From the NCBI GenBank assembly GCA_002293005.1, contig DBCJ01000133.1:9267-23784 (forward strand): a DNA stretch of 14,518 nt, in the 5' to 3' direction. The stretch comes from Ignavibacteria bacterium UBA961. Lineage in GTDB: Bacteria > Bacteroidota > Ignavibacteria > Kapaibacteriales > UBA961. The notes beneath the pieces were generated by a model that saw only the letters and a program-made list of their open reading frames with translations, was not told the origin of the DNA and searched no databases. A program made the translations under genes and the position numbers. Within the stretch, counting starts at the first letter, position 1; every line of letters starts with the position of its first letter. Below, piece after piece: positions 1-6,532 of this stretch.

Positions 1-1067
1 TCTCTCACATATTGCTCAAGAGCTATGAGTCCGGGAGTGAGTGTAACAATCAGCATTGCCGAGATTGCCCCAATTTCCAGTGATGCTTCATGCATGAATA
101 TTCTACCGACGCTTGGGAACCATGGAGTGCCATAGAGCAAAACCAAATGTAGAATATAAATATGCAGTGATTTACTGCTGAAGAAAACGAGTCGCTTTTC
201 AAATCTCTTCAAGAGTGCTGAAAGATAAGAACAAAGCCCAATGAAAAGAATGATGATTCCCGTACGCATGATCATTGAACCGGGATTCAAATATTCTAGA
301 ATTCTTGCAAAATGAAATGTACTTTGATAGATGCCGATGCCGATTGCAATCGCGGAAATTCCCACGAGAAAAATCGTTTTTTTCATGAATGTATTTCTCT
401 GTTCCTCACTGAGTCCATGGAGATATGAACCAAATGCCACACCTAAAAACATGAAACCGCTTGTTGGGAAAAGAGGGAATAGAGAGCCTCTTTCAGGACT
501 TAAAAAGCCCGCGAAAAATTCAGGGAGATATTCAAACCAATGTATGGAATACACGATGGGAGCAAGAAGAAAAATACTTGCGGCGATCATCCCGGAGCGG
601 CGTCCGAGTGATTTCACGGAATAGGTTTTTGACGATAACCAGACCACAGCCATGAGCGTGATTGCGGTCATGTGTAAGATATTCACTTGAAATGCATAAG
701 ACCAAGCATGCGCTTCCGCAAAAGGTAAATCAATCAATCTATTTGCAGGAAATACAAGCAAATAACCCCATAGCATGATGATCCATGCCCAACGCATTCT
801 CCTTTTTCTTGTTTCTTCACTCATTGCACCTTGTTCATCTCGCTTCATTGCGAATACATGAACGGTTCCGGATACGATCAAGAAAATAGGAGCGGTAAGC
901 CCACGCATGAATTGCCAAATATTCCAGGGAAATGTCCCAAGATCCATCAATTGCGGATTGACGAGTGCATCAAGTGTGTGACCCTGCATCATCATGAGCA
1001 TTGCCATTAAGCGGGCAAGGTCCAATGCGAAGAGTCTTGAGCCTTTATGAGTGGGTTGAATGGACAT
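1..1067 (-). CDS. Polytopic membrane protein, HGSNAT/DUF1624-like acyltransferase (3' end outside window)
   Basis: The frame is open for 355 codons from an ATG at 1067 and runs off the window edge without a stop. The protein is very hydrophobic, with about ten likely membrane segments (roughly residues 15-35, 50-73, 92-110, 127-144, 158-175, 200-216, 230-247, 264-286, 300-317 and 331-350). The N-terminus reads LDLARLMAMLMMMQGH (D16, R19, H30), followed by a LTAPIFLIVSG segment near 57-67, and a late segment has the SLHIYILH pattern (300-307). This arrangement is that of the heparan-alpha-glucosaminide N-acetyltransferase catalytic domain/DUF1624 proteins and, more distantly, acyltransferase-3 proteins. 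Those families move acyl groups across or at the cytoplasmic membrane; the substrate here cannot be told. No clear Shine-Dalgarno precedes the ATG, but the motif begins only about 14 residues in, so this start fits. A terminator separates it from secA, so it probably has its own promoter, which I could not identify. Confidence 0.8.
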   Translation of the reverse strand, partial: MSIQPTHKGSRLFALDLARLMAMLMMMQGHTLDALVNPQLMDLGTFPWNIWQFMRGLTAPIFLIVSGTVHVFAMKRDEQGAMSEETRKRRMRWAWIIMLWGYLLVFPANRLIDLPFAEAHAWSYAFQVNILHMTAITLMAVVWLSSKTYSVKSLGRRSGMIAASIFLLAPIVYSIHWFEYLPEFFAGFLSPERGSLFPLFPTSGFMFLGVAFGSYLHGLSEEQRNTFMKKTIFLVGISAIAIGIGIYQSTFHFARILEYLNPGSMIMRTGIIILFIGLCSYLSALLKRFEKRLVFFSSKSLHIYILHLVLLYGTPWFPSVGRIFMHEASLEIGAISAMLIVTLTPGLIALEQYVR

Positions 1068-1114
1068 AGAATCGTTAATAAGATTACAATCGTTTCAACT
1101 TACGGCTTTTCCAT

Positions 1115-1140
1115 AAAAAAAGCCCCGCTTAAACGGGGCT
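1115..1140 (-). terminator. Rho-independent terminator of secA
   Basis: A perfect 7-bp stem, AGCCCCG (1121-1127) with CGGGGCT (1134-1140), closes a 6-base loop. Read on the minus strand it is followed directly by a run of seven T (plus-strand A run 1115-1121). It begins 5 bases after the secA stop codon (1146-1148), the textbook position for an intrinsic terminator, and separates secA from the membrane acyltransferase gene downstream. Confidence 0.93.
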
Positions 1141-1145
1141 ATGAA

Positions 1146-4100
1146 TCAGACATTTTGTCCATGACATTGTTTGTACTTTTTACCGCTTCCACAAGGACAG
1201 GGGTCATTCCTTTTTACTCTGGGTTCGGTTCGTCTTACTGTATTCCCAGCTTGTTGCACTTGCGATTGATCCATTGATTCTTGTCCATATTCATCGATTT
1301 CCGGTTTCACTGCTCTGATGCCAGCTGTGGAAGATGTTCTTGATGCAGATTGTCCCATGAAACTCAGCGATGGAGAATTCATAACACTGACATTCTTATG
1401 ATCAAGCGCGGCTTCTTGTGGTCTAACAGTTTGCGCTTGAGGTGCTTGAATCACTTGCGGATAAAATCTGTATACAGCTGTGATTGTCTCTTTCTGAATT
1501 TCCACAAATAGATTTTGGAATGCATTCAATGCCTCGCCTTTATACTCGAGGAGTGGATCTTTTTGACCATAAGCACGAAGATGAATACCTTCCTTCAACT
1601 CATCCATCACACCAAGATGTTCGCGCCATTTATCATCAATTGCGCGAAGGAATGCAAAGCGCTCAAGACCAATCATAAAATCAATACCAAATTGTTGTTC
1701 TTTTCTTTCAAGGAATTCCTTTGCAACAGAAACAATTCGATTGGTACATTCTTCTTCTTTCATTGTGCGGAACTCTTGCTCAGAAATTTCAACTTCACAG
1801 AGCATATGAGTGCGCACTTGATCTTTCAATCCTTCAAGATTTTGCTCTTCATGATATTGTTGATACCAATGATTAGCCAATTGCTCCATGAATTCAATGA
1901 TCTCGCCTTTCATTCTTTCGCCATGAATCACAAGGCGGCGCATTGAATAAATGGCTTCTCTTTGTTGATTCATCACATTATCATATTCTATCAAACGCTT
2001 GCGAATCGCGAAGTTGTTTTCTTCTACTTTCTTCTGTGCTTTTTCAACGGATTTTGTCACCATACCAGCTTGGATTGGTTCACCTTCAGGTACTTTGAAT
2101 GTCTGCATGACAGATGCAATGCGCTCACCACCGAAAAGGCGCATGAGATTATCTTCAAGAGAGAGAAAGAATTGCGAAGAACCGGGATCGCCTTGACGGC
2201 CGGCACGACCTCTCAGCTGTCTATCGATACGGCGCGCATCATGTCTTTCCGTACCAATGATTGCCAAACCGCCGGCGGCTTTCACTTCATCATCAAGCTT
2301 GATATCGGTACCACGACCGGCCATATTTGTAGCAATAGTGACTTTCCCTTTTCTTCCTGCTTCGGCAACGATTTCAGCTTCATGTTGATGCTGTTTCGCA
2401 TTCAATACTCGATGCTCGATATTGAGTCTTTTGAGCATTTTGGAAAGTACTTCAGACACTTCAACGCTGGTTGTTCCAACAAGTACTGCTCTGCCTTCTG
2501 TCACAAGCTTTTGTACTTCATCGGCAACTGCATTGAACTTTTCTTTTTTCGTCTTGAAAATCAAATCATCAAGATCTTTGCGGACGATTGCACGATTGGT
2601 TGGAATGACCACAACATCGAGATTGTAGATTTTGTCGAATTCACCTGCTTCCGTTTCCGCAGTACCGGTCATGCCGGCGAGTTTGCGATATAAGCGGAAA
2701 TAATTTTGCAGTGTGATTGTGGCATACGTTTGTGTATCGGCTTCAACAGCAACGCCTTCTTTTGCTTCAATCGCTTGATGAAGACCATCTGAATAGCGTC
2801 TGCCATCGAGGATGCGACCCGTGAATTCATCCACGATTTTGATTTTCCCGCCATCAACAACATATTCCACATCGCGATCATAGAGTGAATATGCGCGAAG
2901 CAATTGATGCACGGTATGAATGATATCACTGCGCATGGAATAGCGTCTGATCAATTCATCTTTTTGAGCTTGCTTCTCATCTGCGGTGAGTCCTGATGTT
3001 CCTTCCACCATGCTGAGTTCGCCGGTGATATCAGGAATGATGAACATTTCAGGATCTTCGCCAACTTTTGTGAGTAATTCGCGACCTTTTTCCGTGATGT
3101 CTATTTGATGATTCTTTTCATCGATGGTATAGAAAATTTCTTCATCGATGATGGACATCTTTGTGCCTTGCTCGCGGAGATATTCGAGCTCTGTATCTCG
3201 CATGAGCTTTTGATATTCGGGCTCTTGTAAAAGCTTGGATAATTTCTTCTGCTTAGGCATTCCACGATAAGCACGAAGTAAACTCACACCTGCTTGTATT
3301 TTACTTTCTTTGTCATTTTTCTGAAGAAGTTTTTCCGCATCATTCACAATTGTATTGATAAGTCTGTTTTGTGAATCTACAAGTCTTCGAACGCGAGGAT
3401 TTAATTGATCATATTGTTGATCATTGGAATGGCTCACCGGACCAGAAATGATGAGTGGTGTTCTTGCTTCATCGATCAATACGGAGTCCACCTCATCCAC
3501 GATTGCGAAGAAGTGAGGTCTTTGCACCATGTCTTCGGCTTCATTCACCATATTGTCACGGAGATAGTCAAAGCCGAATTCATTATTCGTACCATAAGTG
3601 ATGTCGGCCGCATATTCATGATGCCTTTGATGCGGTTGCATATTGGATTGAATACATCCAATATTGATATCGAGGAAATCAAAAACGGGTTTCATCCATT
3701 CGCTGTCTCGGCGTGCGAGATAATCATTGACAGTAACGAGATGAACACCTTTGCCTGAAAGTGCATTGAGATACATCGGTGAAACAGCAACCAATGTTTT
3801 ACCTTCACCCGTTGCCATCTCGGAAATCTTTCCTTGATGAATGACGATTCCACCGATGAGCTGAACATCATAGGGAATCATTGCCCAAACATGATGTTGT
3901 CCAACAACTTCGTATGAATGCTTTCTTTCGGTGAGGCGGCGACAGGTTTCTTTCACCACGGCGAATGCTTCAGGAAGAATTTCATCTAAAGCATCTTGAA
4001 TGATTTCATATTCTTCATTGCCGATTTCTTTTATCCTATCATGAATCTTCGCATTCTCATCATGATTCGAATCTTGACTTGTCAATTGCTCGCGCAATTC

Positions 4101-4298
4101 AGCCAACTCTTCCTGAAGGGTGGCAGTGCGAGATTGAATCAATGCTTTGAATTCATGTGTTTTGGATCTGAGCTGTTCATCGGTTAGAGATGAAAGGCGT
4201 GCATATTCTTCATTGATTTGCAGTACGGTCGGCTTGAGGGATTGAACATCCTTATCATGCTTTGTACCACCGAATATCTTCTTGAGAATTGAAATCAT
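1146..4298 (-). CDS. secA: Protein translocase ATPase subunit SecA
   Basis: This is the 1050-residue motor ATPase that pushes unfolded preproteins through the SecYEG channel at the inner membrane. Visible in order: N-terminal MISILKKIFG; Walker A MATGEGKT (161-168); Walker B region with DEVDS (268-272) and IDEARTPLIISGP; the preprotein cross-linking domain; the second helicase half with TNMAGRGTDIKL (658-669) and the RQLRGRAGRQGDPGSSQFF stretch (693-711); helical scaffold and wing domains; and a C-terminal SEC-C zinc motif with C1034, C1036, C1045 and H1046, the SecB/ribosome-binding tail. It is about 150 residues longer than E. coli SecA: a charged helical insert near 55-110 and a larger one near 293-400, both typical of Bacteroidota and relatives. 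The ATG start gives the expected family N-terminus, although no Shine-Dalgarno is seen. It is transcribed alone, away from the epimerase gene. Confidence 0.98.
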   Translation of the reverse strand: MISILKKIFGGTKHDKDVQSLKPTVLQINEEYARLSSLTDEQLRSKTHEFKALIQSRTATLQEELAELREQLTSQDSNHDENAKIHDRIKEIGNEEYEIIQDALDEILPEAFAVVKETCRRLTERKHSYEVVGQHHVWAMIPYDVQLIGGIVIHQGKISEMATGEGKTLVAVSPMYLNALSGKGVHLVTVNDYLARRDSEWMKPVFDFLDINIGCIQSNMQPHQRHHEYAADITYGTNNEFGFDYLRDNMVNEAEDMVQRPHFFAIVDEVDSVLIDEARTPLIISGPVSHSNDQQYDQLNPRVRRLVDSQNRLINTIVNDAEKLLQKNDKESKIQAGVSLLRAYRGMPKQKKLSKLLQEPEYQKLMRDTELEYLREQGTKMSIIDEEIFYTIDEKNHQIDITEKGRELLTKVGEDPEMFIIPDITGELSMVEGTSGLTADEKQAQKDELIRRYSMRSDIIHTVHQLLRAYSLYDRDVEYVVDGGKIKIVDEFTGRILDGRRYSDGLHQAIEAKEGVAVEADTQTYATITLQNYFRLYRKLAGMTGTAETEAGEFDKIYNLDVVVIPTNRAIVRKDLDDLIFKTKKEKFNAVADEVQKLVTEGRAVLVGTTSVEVSEVLSKMLKRLNIEHRVLNAKQHQHEAEIVAEAGRKGKVTIATNMAGRGTDIKLDDEVKAAGGLAIIGTERHDARRIDRQLRGRAGRQGDPGSSQFFLSLEDNLMRLFGGERIASVMQTFKVPEGEPIQAGMVTKSVEKAQKKVEENNFAIRKRLIEYDNVMNQQREAIYSMRRLVIHGERMKGEIIEFMEQLANHWYQQYHEEQNLEGLKDQVRTHMLCEVEISEQEFRTMKEEECTNRIVSVAKEFLERKEQQFGIDFMIGLERFAFLRAIDDKWREHLGVMDELKEGIHLRAYGQKDPLLEYKGEALNAFQNLFVEIQKETITAVYRFYPQVIQAPQAQTVRPQEAALDHKNVSVMNSPSLSFMGQSASRTSSTAGIRAVKPEIDEYGQESMDQSQVQQAGNTVRRTEPRVKRNDPCPCGSGKKYKQCHGQNV

Positions 4299-4331
4299 TG
4301 AGTGAAAATCCCGATACTTATGAACGATCCG

Positions 4332-4349
4332 GAATGTAAGAATACATTC
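4332..4349. promoter_or_regulatory. Inverted repeat in secA leader
   Basis: A perfect 7-bp inverted repeat, GAATGTA (4332-4338) and TACATTC (4343-4349), with a 4-base spacer. It lies just downstream of the candidate secA -7 box, at the expected 5' end of the secA transcript. It could be a 5' stabilising hairpin or an operator. An inverted repeat this short also arises often by chance, so the functional reading is tentative. Confidence 0.3.
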
Positions 4350-4357
4350 TCCGAGCT

Positions 4358-4391
4358 CAAAATTAGCCTATTTTTCTATTTGCCGGCACAA
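4358..4391 (-). promoter_or_regulatory. Candidate Bacteroidota-type promoter of secA
   Basis: On the minus strand the box TAATTTTG (4365 down to 4358) matches the Bacteroidota -7 consensus TAnnTTTG exactly. A TTG at 4391-4389 lies 23 bases upstream, slightly further than the usual -33 spacing. Transcription would start near 4351, giving a leader of about 50 bases before the secA ATG. Matching the consensus is what the sequence shows; promoter function is inferred. Confidence 0.45.
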
Positions 4392-4463
4392 CAAGACGCA
4401 AGATGGGGAATACTATTTACGATGCAGTGCAATTATGGGGCAAATATCGTGTGTGAACTTCGG

Positions 4464-4471
4464 TATATTTG
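4464..4471 (+). promoter_or_regulatory. Candidate -7 box for epimerase-miaA operon
   Basis: TATATTTG fits TAnnTTTG and ends 25 bases before the epimerase ATG, so transcription would begin near 4478 with a leader of about 19 bases that includes the ribosome binding site. No good -33 TTG is seen at the usual distance, which lowers confidence. Confidence 0.4.
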
Positions 4472-4487
4472 CACATAACTTTTCCAC

Positions 4488-4491
4488 AGGA
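4488..4491 (+). promoter_or_regulatory. Ribosome binding site of epimerase gene
   Basis: AGGA lies 5 bases upstream of the ATG at 4497 and supports that start. It also shows that at least some genes of this organism use Shine-Dalgarno pairing. Confidence 0.55.
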
Positions 4492-4496
4492 TCATC

Positions 4497-5411
4497 ATGA
4501 AGATTGCAGTCACCGGCGGTGCCGGATTTATCGCCTCGCATATTGCGGATGCCTATTTGTCGCTCGGACATGAAGTTGTGATCATTGATAACCTGTCGAC
4601 GGGAAAGAGAGAGAATATACCCGCAAATGCTCGATTCATTGAAATGGATGTGAATGATCCCGGAATTCCGGCATTATTCATGGAAGAGAAATTTGATATT
4701 GTGAATCATCATGCCGCTCAAATGGATGTACGAGTTTCTGTTCAAGATCCAACCTATGATGCGCGAATCAATATCCTTGGTGGAATCAATATTTATGAAT
4801 CCGCATTGAGAAGCGGTGTGAAGAAAATTATTTTTGCCTCCAGCGGTGGCACTGTCTATGGTGAACAAGAGTATTTTCCGGCCGATGAAAGGCATCCCAC
4901 GAAGCCGATCTCGCCTTATGGCATTGCAAAACTTTCCAATGAGCAATATCTCTATTATTATGCCCATGTTCATGGTTTGCCCTCTGTGGCATTCAGATAT
5001 GCAAATATCTATGGACCAAGACAGAATCCCCATGGTGAGGCAGGTGTGATTGCTATTTTCGCACAGAAATTACTAAGAGGTGAGCAACCCGTGATCAATG
5101 GTGATGGACTTCAAACTCGAGATTATGTCTATGTGGGCGATGTGGTAGCAGCGAATATTTTGGCTTTGCAACCACAAATGATTGGGGCATATAATATCGG
5201 TACAGGCATTGAGACGGATGTAAATACACTGTTTGGTCATTTAAGAGATCTTACCCAATCGACTTTCGAAGAACAACATGCACCAGCAAAGCAAGGTGAA
5301 CAATTGCGTAGCGTTCTCTCTCATGAGCGCATCTTCGCTAGCTTTGGTTGGACTCCCAAAATGGATATAGTTGAAGGATTATCGAAAACCGTGGATTCAT
5401 TCAGGTCTTGA
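4497..5411 (+). CDS. NAD-dependent sugar-nucleotide epimerase, UDP-glucose 4-epimerase (GalE)-like
   Basis: A 304-residue extended short-chain dehydrogenase/reductase. The N-terminal Rossmann motif TGGAGFIASH (6-15) and the acidic D31 ending the second strand bind NAD. The catalytic set is visible: FASSGGTVYGE (113-123, with S115/S116 and T119) and Y141-x3-K145 in SPYGIAK. The following FRYANIYGPRQNPHGEAGV stretch (166-184) and GDG-QTRDYVYVGDVV are hallmarks of GalE-like epimerases that supply sugars for lipopolysaccharide, capsule or glycoprotein synthesis. The exact substrate (UDP-glucose/galactose, their N-acetyl forms or another nucleotide sugar) cannot be decided from sequence alone. Length is normal for the compact GalE2-type enzymes. 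The stop codon lies 3 bases before the miaA ATG, so the two genes almost certainly share a transcript although their functions are unrelated. Confidence 0.88.
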   Translation: MKIAVTGGAGFIASHIADAYLSLGHEVVIIDNLSTGKRENIPANARFIEMDVNDPGIPALFMEEKFDIVNHHAAQMDVRVSVQDPTYDARINILGGINIYESALRSGVKKIIFASSGGTVYGEQEYFPADERHPTKPISPYGIAKLSNEQYLYYYAHVHGLPSVAFRYANIYGPRQNPHGEAGVIAIFAQKLLRGEQPVINGDGLQTRDYVYVGDVVAANILALQPQMIGAYNIGTGIETDVNTLFGHLRDLTQSTFEEQHAPAKQGEQLRSVLSHERIFASFGWTPKMDIVEGLSKTVDSFRS

Positions 5412-5414
5412 TTG

Positions 5415-6356
5415 ATGCCTATCAAACCCAATACGGTATTGGCAATCACCGGTCCCACAGCTTCCGGAAAAACTGCATTATCCCTTGAAATTGCCTCAAT
5501 GATTGGAATGCCGGCTGAAATCATCAGTGCAGATTCACGGCAAATTTTCAGGCTTTTGGATATTGGTACAGCAAAGCCGAATGCCCAAGAACTTGCAACC
5601 ATCAAACATCATTGCATCGATATCTGCGATCCAGATGAAACCTTCAATGCAGGTGCATTTGCAAAAAAGGCAGGGGAGATCATTCAAGAATTACTCTCAA
5701 AAAACACGCTTCCAATCATTGTTGGTGGTTCAGGACTCTATGTTCAAGCACTGTGCGAAGGTTTTTTTGAAATGCCTTCGGATAAAGCGGAATCATTTCA
5801 CATAGCACGCAAAGAAGTCCAAGAATTCCATGAAATGCATGGCAGAGATGCCCTTTTTGAGGCATTGCGTGCTGTAGATCCACAATCTTGTGAGGATTAT
5901 CCAGATAAAAATCCTCGAAGAATCATGCGCGCATTGGAATTTCACAAAGCAATGGGGCTCCGCTTTTCAGTGCAGAAATCACGCATGATGACATATCCCG
6001 AGTTTGACACCTGTTATGTTATGATAGAGCATGATAGGGAAATACTCTATCGCAGAATCAATGAGCGTTGTGATCAAATGTGGGAAGGGACCGTAAAAGA
6101 AGCACAATCAATGCTGGAAAAGGGGATATCACGCAAGGCGCAATCCTTGGACACAGTTGGCTATGCACAAGCAATCGCAAGTATTTATGGGGAAATAGAC
6201 GAGAAAACCGCCATTGAAAAAATGAAGCAAGCCACAAGAAATTATGCAAAAAGACAAATCACTTGGTCGAAAAGGTTGGAAGGGCTGCATATGTTGCGAG
6301 GAAATAACCAAGAAATGGCCATGGAAGCCATAACACTGCTGAATGCAGATCCTTGA
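5415..6356 (+). CDS. miaA: tRNA dimethylallyltransferase MiaA
   Basis: A 313-residue enzyme that transfers a dimethylallyl group from DMAPP to N6 of A37 in tRNAs reading UNN codons, which stabilises codon-anticodon pairing. Signatures: P-loop GPTASGKT (13-20); ISADSRQ (37-43), whose aspartate D40 is the catalytic residue of the family; DIGTAKP (49-55); HHCIDICDPDETFNAG (65-80); VGGSGLY (103-109); RRIMRALE (168-175); and the C-terminal TVGYAQAI and TRNYAKRQITWSKR blocks. Length is typical. I chose ATG 5415 rather than the TTG three bases earlier, since that TTG directly abuts the epimerase stop codon and the ATG gives the usual short N-terminus before the P-loop strand. It is the second gene of a tight pair with the epimerase. 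Its 3' end overlaps a possible RNA structure next to the rpsA promoter. Confidence 0.97.
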   Translation: MPIKPNTVLAITGPTASGKTALSLEIASMIGMPAEIISADSRQIFRLLDIGTAKPNAQELATIKHHCIDICDPDETFNAGAFAKKAGEIIQELLSKNTLPIIVGGSGLYVQALCEGFFEMPSDKAESFHIARKEVQEFHEMHGRDALFEALRAVDPQSCEDYPDKNPRRIMRALEFHKAMGLRFSVQKSRMMTYPEFDTCYVMIEHDREILYRRINERCDQMWEGTVKEAQSMLEKGISRKAQSLDTVGYAQAIASIYGEIDEKTAIEKMKQATRNYAKRQITWSKRLEGLHMLRGNNQEMAMEAITLLNADP

Positions 6357-6370
6357 ATTTCTTGGCTTTT
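6308..6370 (+). other. Possible three-way-junction RNA structure at miaA 3' end (weak terminator?)
   Basis: CCAAGAAAT (6308-6316) is the exact reverse complement of ATTTCTTGG (6357-6365). Between the two arms are two small stems: TGGC/GCCA (6316-6319 with 6327-6330, sharing one base with the outer arm) and CTGC/GCAG (6336-6339 with 6345-6348). The closing arm is followed by CTTTT. The miaA stop codon sits inside. It could end or attenuate miaA transcription before rpsA. A 9-bp inverted repeat at this spacing is expected a few times by chance in 14 kb, so this is tentative. Confidence 0.3.
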
Positions 6371-6390
6371 ACATCCAAATACACTATTTT
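6362..6390 (+). promoter_or_regulatory. Candidate promoter of rpsA
   Basis: TTGGCT (6362-6367) and TATTTT (6385-6390) are separated by 17 bases, the optimal spacing for a housekeeping sigma factor. TATTTTG also resembles the Bacteroidota TAnnTTTG box but is one base short. Transcription from here would start near 6397 and give rpsA a leader of about 135 bases. Confidence 0.45.
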
Positions 6391-6405
6391 GCGAAGCTAA
6401 ATTAT

Positions 6406-6532
6406 ACCGCATCGTTCACAAAGTATGAATATGACATCCCCGCTATGTGGATGGAGTGAAATTGATCAAATGCATGATTATAGTGAACGGCTGATCAAAC
6501 TCACAAACCGCATCATAGTATGAAAGGAAAAT
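6406..6532 (+). promoter_or_regulatory. rpsA leader with repeated blocks and inverted repeats
   Basis: Two blocks occur twice in the same order: ACCGCATC then AGTATGAA, at 6406-6413/6422-6429 and again at 6507-6514/6517-6524, the second pair lying directly before the rpsA start. CGTTCAC (6413-6419) can pair perfectly with GTGAACG (6483-6489), enclosing a small CATCC/GGATG stem (6435-6439 with 6449-6453). TGATCAAA occurs at 6463-6470 and 6492-6499. E. coli S1 represses its own translation through a folded leader; this one may act similarly, but that is inference. AAAGGA (6523-6528) is the likely ribosome binding site, rather close (4 bases) to the ATG. Confidence 0.35.
6425..6523 (+). CDS. Possible leader peptide ORF, 32 codons
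   Basis: An ATG-initiated ORF of 32 codons plus TGA lies wholly within the rpsA leader and ends 9 bases before the rpsA ATG. The peptide begins MNMTSPLCGWSEIDQMH and ends LTNRIIV. No Shine-Dalgarno precedes it. Its ATG lies inside the first copy of a block (AGTATGAA) whose second copy overlaps its own stop codon and the rpsA ribosome binding site. It could be a regulatory upstream ORF coupled to rpsA translation or simply chance. I do not recognise the peptide. Confidence 0.2.
   Translation: MNMTSPLCGWSEIDQMHDYSERLIKLTNRIIV

Noticed and set aside
331..624. A 97-codon plus-strand frame at the window start
   Set aside because: It is antisense to the membrane acyltransferase, whose helices and motif continue through it without interruption.
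1962..2693. A 243-codon open frame antisense to secA
   Set aside because: The peptide is rich in F, C and H in the manner of a reverse-strand shadow; secA on the other strand is certain.
4320..4478. A 52-codon plus-strand ORF with four cysteines in the secA-epimerase gap
   Set aside because: It has no ribosome binding site, spans the candidate promoters of both flanking genes and resembles nothing known to me; most likely chance.
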